This document shows positions 1 through 11,149 of a stretch of DNA of 64,000 nt, piece after piece (the stretch's first letter is position 1; each line of letters begins with the position of its first letter). Where the stretch lies: positions 99,879-163,878 of the forward strand of contig RHPI01001819.1 of the NCBI GenBank assembly GCA_009103225.1. The letters run 5' to 3'. Below the pieces are notes generated by a model. It ran no database searches and was not told the origin of the DNA. It was given only the letters and a program-made list of their open reading frames with translations. A program made the position numbers and the translations under genes. This DNA is from Chlorokybus atmophyticus (Eukaryota > Streptophyta > Chlorokybophyceae > Chlorokybales > Chlorokybaceae).

Positions 1-3000
1 TCCTCTTGACCGCAATAGGTGACACCTGTTGGTTGCGACAGTCCTTATTGACCACCCACCGTGGTAGGCCTTGGCGAGCACTCGCTGATCTAGGAGCAGG
101 CTTCAGGTAGTCAACCAACATGTTGCCTTCATCGTCAACTTGAGGCTGTCGAACAATAACAATCCATAGCGGTGGATCATCAGATACAGGTGCTGGTGGG
201 TCAGTTGGCACGCGAAAGTCAAAGACCGACTTCTTCTCATCCTCATGTCTCACAAGCAGCACATCCCCGGTTTCAGGCCATACTGGCAGAGGTATATCAG
301 CTGCTCGCAATCGCAGCTCTGGGTTGCTGAAATCGTAAGCCAGCATGTAGGGGAGCAGCCTTGGTCTCTCCGTCAGCATCCACACTTTGCGCAGCAGCTG
401 GTGGCCTCGGACAAGAATGTTGGTGTTTTCCAAACGCCCCACATGCAAGGCACCGGAGTCTGCGTCCATGCATTGATTTCCAACAGCATCTTTTTGCAGA
501 CTGTAACGGTTGACAGCAATGTACACATGGCACTCGGTGTGAAAGAACATGAAGATTTTGTTGACGATGGCTGGCCTGTTTCCATCCAGCATCACAGCAT
601 CCTTGCAGTCGCGCCTGTGTGTGTGAGAGAGAGAGAATATTGGTCAGTCGTTGTTTGACAGTCTCAGCATTGACAGTCTGCGCGGCTGTCAATGCTGGGA
701 CTGTAGATATCAGAGATAGAGACCCTATAACGGACAGTCGCACCAATGACAGTCGTTTGTGTGACAGTCGTTGGTGGGACTGTCGATGACAACTGTGCTG
801 CATTCATAATCAAGATATAAAGCACACCTGTATACCAGGCCGTCCCTCATATAGGCTTTGTAGTCGCGCACTGTCCGTCGTGTCGGGGTGCCAATGGCAA
901 TGTTCTCTTGTGCACAGATGCTCTCGAACAAGATGTCGCTCGCGACATAATGAGTGTTGCCTCGCCCAATCACTATGCCTTGTGATTTGATGCGCCTGGA
1001 GTGTGCCAGGGTGGGGTATGCTTCCACAAGCGCCCAAATATCCTCTGCGTGCTTGATTGTGGCGACCTCATACCAGGTGGACCCGTTGAATTCTGTTTTG
1101 CAGATTGTAGACAGTATGTTGCCAACTCTATGGCAGAGCAGCAGGCCTGAACGCTGATCGTCACGCATGACGCCAAATAGTCGCACAAACCATCTCCTGA
1201 CAGAACGTTTCATAAAGCTGATCTCGTAATCCTTGCAGTTGGACGGGGTGTTGACATACAGCTTCACAGCGCTCAGCGGCGTAGCACCAGAACACGTCAT
1301 GGCTGCCGTGTCTACGGATGTTGTCAAGCAGGTGGCAAGTTCCCGCAATGTGCTCCAAAATCTTTTTATTGGTGCCAAAGCAGATCTCGCTGTTGACCTT
1401 CCAGTACGTGAGCAATGCATCCGCGAGCTCCAGGCGGTCTGAGTCCCAACCAAAGCGCCGTGAGATGTCAATGAATAAGCGGAAGATCATGTGGAGACAC
1501 ATGACGAGATCTCTCCTTTCTTCGCTGAGCAGCTTGTGAAAAACATAGGGCACACCAAATTGCACGAAGAACTGGTGCTCCTGCGCCTTCCACCATCCAA
1601 GGCGACTGCTGAGGCCGTGTGGCCAGCGATTACCATTCTTCACCTCTCTTGGTCTTGCATTCCTCATCACGGACAGCCGACTGTCGATGTCAGCCTTGCT
1701 GACCTGCTCGTCCCCACCATCCATCAGAGTGCAGGCTGTCAAGCTCTTGGCCAGTCCTTCGGCTAGCGTGTGCATGGTATCAAAGACCATGTCCTGACAT
1801 GGGTCAAACTTGTACATCCGCCAAAGCCTCCACAAAGGCGACAGCCCGTTGACGCCATACTTCTTGGCCTTTTCTTTCTTGCGATTGGGATCTTCAGTGC
1901 TTTCAACTTCATCGGCCAGCTGGTATGTGGCCTCTGCAGTTCTTTTAGCAAATGGATGGCGACTGTGGTAGCGGCTGCTAGCATAGTGGAAGTCGGTCCT
2001 GTTGCTCCGAGTTTCTTCAACAACATTGTTGCCAGTGCTGGGATCTTGAGTGACTTTTTTGGTGACAGTAGAGTGCTGGATATGAGTTGCCAGCAGGCAA
2101 CAAGCCCTGCAACCGCATAAGCCGCCATTCTTGAATTGCCCCATCTCGCTTTGGGCTGGATTGTCACCGGCAATGTTCATGACCATGGCTCTCAGGAAAA
2201 TCTTATCACCTGCAAACCATTGGAGGCATCAGGACTCATTGCTTCGTGCGCAGCAGCGCGCGTACGCGACTATGCACGGGACACAGCCGCGACTGTCGAT
2301 TTGGACTGTCGGACATGGGACCTGGAATGGACAGTCGCATGGACAGCCTTGCTCAAGCGAACTCATACAAGCATGGCAGTGGAGTGCATAAGATTGACAG
2401 TCGCCGTTGACAGCGCAAAGACAGTCCTGAGCTTAAACAAGCATAGCAATGCATTCCATACATATGACAGTCGCAAGAACAGCTGCGTGCGCGTGGCACT
2501 GCTAAACAGATGCATGCGAGCGTACCAGCCAATCGATGAGGGAGCTTGATGTCCACCTGGCTGGAGTCCAAACCGTAGTGCGTGGGGAAGCCCATGGCGT
2601 ACAAATCCTCCAACTCATCCACCATGGGCTTCATGAACGGGTTCAGACAGTCCTTGTCCGCGTCGAGTAGCTCGTCAACTGGGACAAATACTACTGGCAT
2701 GATGGAAGACGCCTGTGAGCTGACGCGCTTGCCTCCATTGAGCACAACGACGTTGATGACAAGGGTGCTCCGCTTTGTAGTGGATGCGCAGCTGAAACCA
2801 TCACTGTGCAGCATGAGCCCAATGTTGCGTGGGTCTCCAGTACACTGCTGCGCAGCCTCTTCATTCTCATAGGACTCGCAATGCCATTTCTGATAACCAT
2901 CCCTGTGCTGCGACATGTCAATGTCATAATTGTAGCGTCCACAGTCGCATTTGTTTGGCAGAGGGATGGTCTTCGTGCAGTCCCAAAAAGCAGTCAGTTC

Positions 3001-4756
3001 TCTCCATTTGCTGCCATGCCAAGCTTCCCATTGAGGAGCTGGGGGATGGTTTGCTGGCACGTTGAACCAGGTGTCTTTGTCTCGCCAAGCAGCAAGGTTG
3101 TCATATGCGATCGAAGGAACTTGCAGCCACGGACCGAGTCTTGGACCAATGGGCGTGTACAGAAAATCTATACACTCCTTGCGCGTGCGCCCGCATTCGC
3201 CTCCGCACGGCTGTTCCCACAAGCGTTTCAGAATCTTGTGGCGACTGTCGTCTTGGCAGCTGTCCTCGCAGTCACCGTAGCCTGATGGATAGGCATCTGG
3301 AAAGAGATAATTGCATCGTGTGCATGCTGTATATCTCTGTGACTCTGGCATTCCGATGGAAGTCAGCAATGCATCGACGGCCGTGATGTCAGCCGGCTCG
3401 GAGGGGTTGCGCTGGCCGAGCAAGGCATGGAGATCGTTACGGAGCTGACTGTGGTTGTAGGCGGGATCCTTGGCCAGCTGTACAATGGAGTCTTCGGCAC
3501 CAAAAACAGTCTTCAGCACGTTGTTGATCAGTGATTGCTGTGCATGAGAGTCCTCCAAGTCTGTCAGCAACGACATGAACTTGTCCAGCATTTTTTGCGT
3601 GGGTGTTTCCGAGGACTGTTGTTGACGAGAAATGCCGGGTTGAGGTGCATCACATTGCGCTGAAGGCATTGGCGGTGGGTGCATACTTTCTTGCGCTGCC
3701 TCGTCCAGTCGCATGTGAGCCAATGAAGTCTCCAACTCAACCCACTGCCCAATCGCAACATACGACTGTCAATGTAGGTAGCATGGATGGCAATGCTGAA
3801 AGTGCGCGCATGGTGGGCTACGGACGCGCATGGTGGCGCTACGGACAGTCGCAGGCATGCAGCATTCCCAGACATGGGCAGCTACAGTACGACAACTATG
3901 CGCGCAACAAGTTGATTGCTCACCTTGCCAAGGCACCTTGGGCAAGAGCAAATTGTGTAGGACACTTCTTGCTGTTCTGGATCATCATCATCGCTACCAA
4001 GAGGCTCAAACATGTCTTCAATTGGCATGTCAACAGTCGGCTGTCGATCCGACTGATGCTGAAGTGGAGCAGTTGCGGCGCTGCTGGAGCTGGGCATGTT
4101 GACAGTCGGCTGTGGATCAGCCTGATGTTGAAGTGGAGCTGTCGCGGCACTGCTGGTGCTGGCAACATCGAAAGTCGGCTGTCCACCTGACTGTTCCCTT
4201 TCGTGAAGTGTAGCTGCCGCTTCATTGCTGGTGCCGGCCAAATTAACAGTCGGCTGTCCAAGCACGGGATGCCTGAAGCAATCTTGCAGTCAGTGACACA
4301 CCACATGCAATGGCACCATCGGCTGACAGTGGAGATCACAGCAAGGCAGCAAGTGCACTAAGTTGATCGACAGTCTCTTAGCATGGTGAAGGCTGTTTAT
4401 GTACAGCATTCCTATTGTTAGTGGCATGCATACTGTCATGTATACTCAATGAAGAGCAGTACGCCAGGTACAACAGCGTGGTCAACTTACTGCTCATGCT
4501 GCTGGCTGATGTCGCTATGCTGCCCGAGCATGGCCGGATCTTCATGGGCGGGCTGAGGGTTGACAGCCTCAATGGGCTGGTCATCAACCACATGGTGCTG
4601 GACGACATCAGCCTGCTCCGGTAAGGGTAGGGAACTCTGTTGGCTGCGAAGGCGGTTGTTCCTACGAAAGGTGTTCCTCTTACTGGCTGGTTGCAAGTTG
4701 ATTCCCAGCTTAGTACTAATGTCCTTGGCGAAGCGGACAGCCTTTTTACTGGCCAT
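1..4756 (-). mobile_element. CACTA-like DNA transposon, Tnp2-type transposase gene (partial, runs off the left edge)
   Basis: Minus-strand exons together resemble the Tnp2 transposase of CACTA/EnSpm elements. I place the start at 4756 (protein begins MASKKAVRFAKD), in a first exon reaching about 4493 with a GTAAGT donor. The largest exon (about 3735-2530) has a paired-cysteine segment (CTRCNYLF) and then LMLHSDGFS near 2800, like the conserved 'DG' region of Tnp2. The next exon (about 2186-1170) has a Cys-rich GLCGCRACC segment and then MVFDTMHTLAEG; the DTMH motif is at 1770-1781 and matches the family's D-x-M-H site. A further open stretch from about 610 to base 1 continues the protein past the edge. 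Family membership is inferred from motif order. Exon borders are approximate, and a related superfamily in the CMC group is possible. Confidence 0.65.
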
Positions 4757-4930
4757 TGGTACAGCTAGATTCTGCCAGCAAAGACACCGCCAACGAGGCC
4801 GCCGCCACCAACCAGAGCGCCGCCGCTCCCTCTCTGAGCGCAACCCTATTACGCAGACCATGTAGGTAGGAACCCTATTGTTGGCCCATGCACGTGACTC
4901 GACAGTCGCACCATGCACGGTGCGACTGTC
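640..4930. repeat. Dispersed ACAGTCG / CGACTGT repeats of the CACTA-like element
   Basis: The word ACAGTCG or its complement CGACTGT recurs many times in clusters at about 645-790, 2295-2475, 3240-3250, 3765-3855, 4030-4255 and 4900-4930, often as inverted pairs. CACTA elements are known to carry short subterminal repeats bound by their own proteins. Here the word also lies between exons. The count is by eye and no statistics were run. Confidence 0.6.
3882..4265 (-). CDS. Transposase N-terminal exon with internal peptide repeats
   Basis: This minus-strand reading frame belongs to the N-terminal part of the CACTA-like transposase gene. It contains three to four imperfect copies of a unit of about 24 residues of the type QPTVNMPSSSSAATAPLQHQ, followed by an acidic patch (GSDDDDPEQQ). 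At DNA level each unit carries the palindrome-like GACAGTCGGCTGTC, the same ACAGTCG word that fills the element's introns. The peptide repeat may therefore be a by-product of DNA repeats that spread into coding sequence. No enzymatic motif is visible, and a disordered linker is likely. Confidence 0.4.
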   Translation of the reverse strand: MLGQPTVNLAGTSNEAAATLHEREQSGGQPTFDVASTSSAATAPLQHQADPQPTVNMPSSSSAATAPLQHQSDRQPTVDMPIEDMFEPLGSDDDDPEQQEVSYTICSCPRCLGKVSNQLVARIVVVL

Positions 4931-5905
4931 AAGTCTTCACTCCATGTAATTTGAAGATGCCGACCGTTCGATACGCTTGAATCGACGGTCAGATGAGGCT
5001 GGGCTGCGTTGTATCCCAGCGTCCGTGCAATCTCAGCTATGACGTGTATCATATACGAGAACATACCCGGTAAGCTATCTTATGGCAATGGGAGGGATGT
5101 GCTGGTTGGCCCTGTCAATGCATTCACTTGTCCGAATGAATGCACTAACGGGGTCAATGAGCACATCCTCCGCTGCCATAATTTGCAGATCATTCTTTTT
5201 TCATCCGTCGCGCCGGTAGTGGCCAGTAGTGGCCCATGCATGGTGCGACTGCCCAGTCTTCACTCCATGTAATTACATAATATGCCGAACCGGAATCATT
5301 TACGTGAGGACCAACCTCGAACCATGCATGGTTCAGCAACCATGGGGTACCGACCATGCATGGTCCCTACCCGCGGATAATCGGATTAGGAAGAGCCTGG
5401 TTGGGTTAAAGACCATGAATGGTCCGCAATCTTACGAAAATGTGGACCTGTATGAGCTTTCATGAGCCGCAGACCATGCACGGTGTGTGCTGCTTGTCAA
5501 AAGTGACCGATAAGCTCAGCGTGCACCAGCAATGGTCCGCCCAATGATTCCGGTTCGGACCAGCCACTTTGATGTTATCTACCGGAACATATATGGTCAA
5601 GCATTGATGTAGTCCGGACCATGCATGGTCCGTAGACCCATTGACAGTCGGACCGGGAAAATGCCTGGTCCGGCTGCGAACCATTCATGGTCCGGACTTT
5701 CACGGCATATCGGACCGGTATATCACCTGGTCCGGCCGCGGACCATGTATGGTGCGCGACTGCGCGCCAGGTATCGGGGCCCCGAAAGGACCATGGACGG
5801 TCCGTCCCCTGGGGACCAGGCACTCGTGGTCCTCGGGGCACGGACCATGTATGGCCCGCGGGGTCCGTGGAAGGACCATACATGGTCCCCGAACGTCAAT
5901 CCGTG
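4883..5905. repeat. Array of GGACCATGNATGGTCC palindromes
   Basis: At least a dozen copies of a 14-17 base palindrome with consensus GGACCATGNATGGTCCG occur here, for example at 5320, 5352, 5411, 5472, 5616, 5678, 5740, 5788, 5842 and 5873. They are spaced about 30-65 bases apart. Two copies of a non-palindromic segment ending in CTTCACTCCATGTAATT (near 4930 and 5260) mark a duplicated edge. No coding potential fits the repeats. Related clusters lie at 13.56-13.72, 16.54-16.82 and 21.66-21.86 kb. The array may be the subterminal region of a non-autonomous DNA transposon. Confidence 0.55.
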
Positions 5906-5927
5906 TGCAACCAGAGATTTACCTCAC

Positions 5928-6528
5928 TGTGCGGGCACGAGCAACAACGATGCTAGAACTGGGGGTGGTCAATGGCAGATGGGATGCCTACATGGCAGGG
6001 ATCCTAGGGGTTCCCACCATTACCCACGACATAAGAGCGCGGCTCCTGCGCGCAGTGTATTTCCAGCCCATGCTTCAGAATCACCGCTGGTGTGACGTGG
6101 TCAATAATCCAACACATGGGAAGGTACATTGCTTAGGGAGGCAGCTCATGCTGTACGCTGGACTTATGTGGAAGAACATGCTGCACGGGAGGCGGGCCCA
6201 CAAACACCCGCTCCTCGGGGTTTCCCCAACAGCCACTGGCTACGCCGCCAGGTATGACCCCGGCCACACAGAGGCGCAATCTCCTGCGCCACAACCAGGG
6301 CAACCACAGGCAGCACCGCCAGCACCCAGGCCACAGCGTGTATACCAACAGCCAAGACAAGGACGGTTTGGGCCAGGCTGCGGTCAAGGAGGTTCTCAAG
6401 ACCCAGTTGGTCTAGGGGCGCTTGCCGCACTGCACTCGACACCACCGGAGGAGACTGCAGCAGCAATCACTCCACGCACACGCTACCGACGATTCAAGCG
6501 GCTGCGCATGACGCCAATGCAGCCATGA
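5928..6528 (+). CDS. Possible Gag-like or N-terminal Pol segment of the Ty3 element
   Basis: This open frame leads up to the protease. Its last third is rich in proline, glutamine and arginine (QPGQPQAAPPAPRPQ, then QQPRQGRFGPG), as in linkers before retroelement proteases. No CCHC zinc knuckle or capsid motif is seen, and no 5' LTR or primer-binding site was found. The 5' end of the element is probably missing, cut by the palindrome array upstream. The assignment rests mainly on position. Confidence 0.25.
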
Positions 6529-7019
6529 TCGCCAAGAAAAGCAAGCATATTATTATTAATAAACGAGCACCCAAGCGCGTGATGCTAGACTCTGGAGCCA
6601 AGCGTGTCATCATCGGACGTTACCTCGCACGCTACCTTGGAATCACCAGCGCTCAGCTGATGTTTTGCCCATACGTGCTCGACACAGCAACCGGCAACCG
6701 TGACAAGGTGATTGGCATTACCAACAAGGCCCTCTGCATTCGCTTGACAGGGGTGGACCCTTCCCACAGCATCGAGGTCAAACAGAAGTGTGTGGTCACC
6801 GACGCAGGATCCTTCGACCTGTTGCTGGGACAGGACTTCAACGCCCCTGTTGGCATGGGGCTGGACTCTGGACAGAGAAGGCATGGTTTCGTTCCCATTG
6901 AGATGAGGAGGATGGAGAGGTTCAAGGATATTTTTGCCTCTCGAGCTGGTGGCTCGCACTCGCTCTCACCAAAGGTCAGCTGCAACAGCCACCTACAGGT
7001 CGATTTTGACAACCGCTGA
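6525..7019 (+). pseudogene. Retroelement aspartic protease domain
   Basis: This frame holds the retropepsin-type active-site sequence LDSGAKRVIIG near 6585-6615, with D-S-G in place of the common D-T/S-G. About 75 residues later comes FDLLLGQDFNAPVG, which resembles the I/L-L-G-x-D-F segment near the end of gypsy proteases. The protease would process the Gag-Pol polyprotein. It lies in the frame starting at 6525, whereas the methyltransferase and reverse transcriptase downstream share another frame, so a frameshift near 6950-7010 (natural or by decay) separates them. Confidence 0.6.
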
Positions 7020-7278
7020 CAGATCAACTGCGGTGGTCACCCACAACCCTAACCAAGACTCTCATATCCCATATGACGAGTCTCAGGAAGATGCCACTGA
7101 AAAAATGGCCCACCAGAAACCAGCGGAACGCCGCTGGCGCACACAGGAGGTCGCACATCTACTACTGACCAGACCACGGCTCACTTCACGGTTCCCTCTC
7201 TACAAGGACCAAGCCGCAGTCCAGGAGCAACACCAGGTGGGCACTTCAGTAGTGGAGTTTCACGTATTCCGTCAACAA

Positions 7279-8262
7279 CAAGGCATCACTATGTTGGAAC
7301 TATTTGAAGGTATAGGTAGTGGCGTCGCCGCTGTCCTCAACATCGGCGCAACGGTCACCAAGTACTTCTACTGTGACCTTGATCCACACGCACGAATTGC
7401 CCTGAGCCATCACCTGCGCCACCTACACAAATGCTACCCGTAGCGGCTGCCTTGTAGTGCGCTATCGGCACTACAAGGCAGTTTGAAGGCAGGCGGCTGC
7501 CACAGGACGTTTGTTAAATCACTGCGGATCACCTCCTGTCCGGCGGGCAACATCGAGCTGCTGATAGCAGGATAAGAGTGTCAAGGACACTCCAGAGCAG
7601 GCAGAGGCCAAGGACTCGCTTATCCTTGCTCGCGATTGTTTTGGGAACTGATGCGTGTCATCAAAATCCTGCAGAGCAACCAGCTATCTTAGCCTCCGGG
7701 ATACATCATCAAAAATGTGCACTTCAATAGGATAATGAGCGCAATTACATGGCCAACAGCTTTCGACAGGTGTGTTCTTTACTAGGACATTCTCTCAAAA
7801 TCAATGCAGCGCGTCATGGCTCCCGTGCTCATTGCATCCACGCCAGATGGACCGCCTCTGGCTACAGTCGAGGATCTCTTTGCTGCTGAATATCTGCACA
7901 GCAGTTGTCCACGTGATCTCACTGTTGACGCTATCCTGAACTCTGAGCGCATAGCACAACCGGTCACGCAACACGATCACCAGCACTTCTGACCATGCAA
8001 CCAGCCTAGTCAAGCACGTCGTGCGCTCCCCACCCTGGTGTCTTACCCAGGATCATGTGCCTTCCGCATTCAAGGCGAAGGCATGGTGTTGGATTCTAAA
8101 ACTGGGCGACTGGAGGAACCCAACGCACATGAGCGCGAACGCGCCATGGGATTCTTTCCAGGAAGTACCGCAGGTTCCACGCTGACCGACAGTCAGCAAT
8201 GTCAGGGGATGGGACGCGCAGTAGACCAGAGCTGCATGGTGTGGTTATTAGAGATATGCTTA
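7279..8262 (+). pseudogene. C5-cytosine DNA methyltransferase domain inside retroelement Pol (decayed)
   Basis: One frame carries C5-methyltransferase motifs in canonical order. Motif I is TMLELFEGIGSG (about 7288-7323), for S-adenosylmethionine binding. A motif II-like region, YFYCDLDPHARIAL, follows. The motif IV region reads LIAG, a stop at 7573-7575, then ECQGHSRAGRGQGL, with the catalytic-type Cys at 7579-7581 and Glu where Pro is usual. The motif VI region is PPGYIIKNVH (about 7692-7721), with Lys in place of the conserved Glu of E-N-V. A IX/X-like end reads EEPNAHERERAMGF and then GMGRAVDQ (about 8110-8232). Several in-frame stops and the changed residues make this copy inactive. The domain lies in the same frame as the reverse transcriptase that starts at 8560, so it was part of Pol and not a separate gene. 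Methyltransferases captured by eukaryotic retrotransposons are known, so the class is not new. Confidence 0.75.
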
Positions 8263-8559
8263 GCTCTCCACGACTGCCATGTGTCCTTCCGGGTGCTCGA
8301 ACACCTGGCGGGGGGGTGGGCCGATCGCGTGCGAGAGACCAAAGCGGCACACATCGCCCTCGAAATCAGCCATATAAAGGAGCAGGCAGCAGTCACTGTG
8401 GAGCACATTTTAGTGGTTGCCAATGCTACCTCTTGGTCCCATGCCATTAGACCACTGGCTACACGCCAAACGCGAGAACAACTCGAGACTCTCCTTAACA
8501 AGTGGAGGAGTCAGATCAGCTTCAGCATGAAGAAATTGGGCGTCTGCTCAGTTTACTAG

Positions 8560-9320
8560 ATGGACATCGAGTTGGTGGACACCGAACCGGTGTTCCGACG
8601 ACAGTACCGACTCTCCAAGTTGGAAGACTTGGTGGAGCAGAGGTGCAAAGCTCTGCTAGAAGCAGGCATGATTGAGGAGTTCACATAGGACTTTGCGGCC
8701 GCGACCGTCATGCCCCTGAAGAAGGATTCAGCAGGCAACTGGACGGACCAGCGTATGTGCGCCGACTATTGCCCCCTCAACAACAAGATCACGCAAGACA
8801 AGTATCCAATGCCTACTGCAGAAGGTATCTTTGATGATGTAGGAGACTGTACCGTCTTGAGCATCCTGGACATGCGCTAAGGGTACAACCAGGTCGTCAT
8901 CAAGGAGGAGGAGCACAAGACCTCTTTCTGGGGCAACCAGCAACTGTACCGGTGGAAGGTCGTGCCCTTCGGACTGAAGAATGCTCCTACCAAGTTCCAG
9001 CCCGTCATGGACAAAGCCTTGAAGGGGCTGGACTTTGCGCGATGCTACATTGGCGACATTCTCATCTTCAGCCGCAGCAACGAAGAGCACCTACAGCACA
9101 TAGAGAAGGTGCTGGAGAGACGCAACGGGATGGCAATGATAGTGCACTCCGACAAGTGCACCTTCTTCACTCACAAGGTACCCTACTTAGGGCACATGAT
9201 TGTGCCCCACGGTGTGTACGTACAGCAGGCAAAGGTGGAAGCCCTGGCAGCTATCCCTGCTCCAACGGACCTTACGCGCTTGCGCGCCTTTTTGGGCCTT
9301 GCCAATTACTATCGCTGATT
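8560..9320 (+). pseudogene. Ty3/gypsy-type reverse transcriptase domain (decayed)
   Basis: The reading frame from MDIELVDTEPVFRRQYR onward shows the gypsy reverse-transcriptase motif series: VMPLKKDSAGNW, DYCPLNNKITQDKYPMP, LSILDMR-stop-GYNQV, FGLKNAPTKFQ, CYIGDILIFSRS, and HKVPYLGHM with FLGLANYYR. The catalytic box reads Y-I-G-D instead of Y-I-D-D (Gly codon 9052-9054), a change that should abolish activity. In-frame stops lie at 8686-8688, 8878-8880 and 9316-9318, yet the frame is otherwise intact, so decay here has been by point substitution. The domain copied element RNA into DNA. Confidence 0.85.
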
Positions 9321-9321
9321 T

Positions 9322-9840
9322 GTGAAGGACTTCACGGAGATCGCGCGGCCCCTCAACGAGCTCCTGAGGGAAGTGGAGTTTGCGTGGAAAGAGCCACAGC
9401 AGCAGGCGTTTAAGGAGCTAAAGGGCAGGCTCACCACCGCTCCCATCCTGCAACGCCCTGACTACACCAAGCCCTTCATCCTCCACACCGATTGGAGCAA
9501 ACTCGAGATGGGGGCTGTGCTGTTGCAGCACGATGAGAACAAGAAGGTGCGGGTGGTGTCATACGCCAGCCGAAGCAACGACAGCGCCGAGGCCAACTAC
9601 AGTAGCTACGAGGGGGAGAGCCTCGCTGCTGTATGGGCTATCTTCTTCTTCAGACCTTTCCTCTTCGGTCGACAATTTTAGCTGATCACCGATTGACAGC
9701 CAGTCAAGTGGTCGATGACCAACTTACATCTGACAGGGAAACTTGCTCGCTGCACCCTGTTGTTGCAGGAGTATGACTTTGAGATCGACCACCGCACCGA
9801 CCTTACCAACGAAGACGCCGATGGCCTCAGTTGCAACCCT
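9322..9840 (+). pseudogene. Ty3/gypsy-type RNase H domain (decayed)
   Basis: This continues the reverse-transcriptase frame. KPFILHTDWSKLEMGAVLLQ carries the first RNase H aspartate, then come VVSYASRSN, the NYSSYEGESLAAVWA helix and a degraded LITD-stop-QPVKW near 9682-9710. YDFEIDHRTDLTNEDADGLS corresponds to the usual 'G..N..AD.LSR' end. Stops at 9679-9681 and about 9694 interrupt it. It would remove RNA from the RNA-DNA hybrid. The following segment to 10134 is an Ala/Thr-rich linker without a recognisable domain. Confidence 0.75.
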
Positions 9841-10221
9841 CATCTCAGCAGTAATGATGCAGCCGGAGCTCGGCATGAGCTCGGCCCTGCAGCAGCAGCT
9901 CCCACCGTGGCGGCCATGTTTGCTGTTGCCGCGTTACGCTCAGGGCACCAAATCAACACCACTGCCACCTCAACGGCAGAGGAGATTCCTGCCCTTAAGT
10001 CTACCGGCCCCACAATGACCGCACCCCTAGGGGACGCCCGCGAGGTCGACATTAAAGTCGATGACACCGAGTTTGCCCCCACCGATACCAGGCAGGACAT
10101 ATGGCTGGACAAGCCATCACTCTCCTTCCTTTAAAGTGGCCAGCTTCCCTCTGGCATGAGTGCACGAGAGAAAAATCGTGTCAATCAATGCACCTGCCAC
10201 TATTGATGGGCGGATGACAAG

Positions 10222-10941
10222 TTGTATCGCCGCGTCCTTTATGAAGACAAGAAGGTGCCGACGCCAGCCACACGCGAGGGCATCATCACTGCCCTCCACA
10301 CTGAGCTTGTACACTTCGGTGTCAAGCGTATAGTCAGCCTGGTAAGGACGCAAGATCGGTGGTATGGGCTATCTAAACAGGTGCAGGGGTTCGTCAGTCA
10401 TTGCCAACAGTGTGACATGGTACGCGCCAGCCTCAACACACGCAGCGCCACCTTGCACCCTTTCCCCATCTCCGTTCTTTTCTATTGCTGGGGACTCGAC
10501 ATCTTGGGAGACTTGGCACCCTCGGCATGTGGCAACTGCTGACATCCTGGTCATGATCGAGCACTTCTTCAAATGGGTGGAGCTAGTGCCATTACCCGAT
10601 AAAAGCAGCAGGGGGTGTCTCAAGCCTTTCTCTCCCACGAACTCAGCCGGTTCGGCAGCTGCGTTGAGGTCATCACCGACCAAGGCACTGAGTTCAGAGG
10701 GGAGTTCGACACCCTGTTGGACAGATGCTACATCAATCATTGCCGCACTTCGCGTGATCACCCCCAAGCCGACGGTCTAGCCGAGCGTACAATGCAGACC
10801 ATCAAGAAGGCACTCCGTAAGTATGTGCTGGAGTATAAGAAGAACACCTGGGACGACCACCTTCCGTGGTTGGCCCTTGGATACCGATTATCAAAGCAGG
10901 AGACTCTGCACAAGTATAGCCCATACTACCTACTTGTTTGA
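10222..10941 (+). pseudogene. Ty3/gypsy-type integrase, zinc-binding and catalytic core (decayed)
   Basis: The H-H-C-C module is visible as HTELVHFGVKR followed by FVSHCQQCD. The catalytic core shows WGLDILG (first Asp), VITDQGTEFRGEF (second Asp) and HPQADGLAERTMQT (Glu), the expected D,D,E set. Between about 10531 and 10610 the coding signal moves to another frame (ADILVMIEHFFKWVELVPLP) and then returns, so two nearby compensating indels, natural or from sequencing, are likely. The protein would insert element DNA into the genome. Confidence 0.75.
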
Positions 10942-11149
10942 GCGTCCGCCATTGCTTCCCTTCACAGCAGGAAGTACATCGTGTGGTGAACAACCTCGAC
11001 AACCCCGACTGGATGCACCACGACATTATCACACGCGCCGCGCTGTTCGAGCACGCCGCCCCGATGGCCTTTAACAACCTACGCATCGTACAGCACTGCG
11101 ACATCCTGCGCTACGATCGCGTGCGGAGCGGCTTCTACAAGGAGCGCTA

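Noticed and set aside
245-658. Plus-strand 137-codon frame at the left edge
   Set aside because: Lies opposite the continuing minus-strand transposase frame (610 to 1), which has better motif context; a shadow frame.
5219-5905. CRISPR-like array of regularly spaced repeats
   Set aside because: The repeats are short palindromes with unequal spacing in a eukaryotic transposon context, and no cas gene is present.
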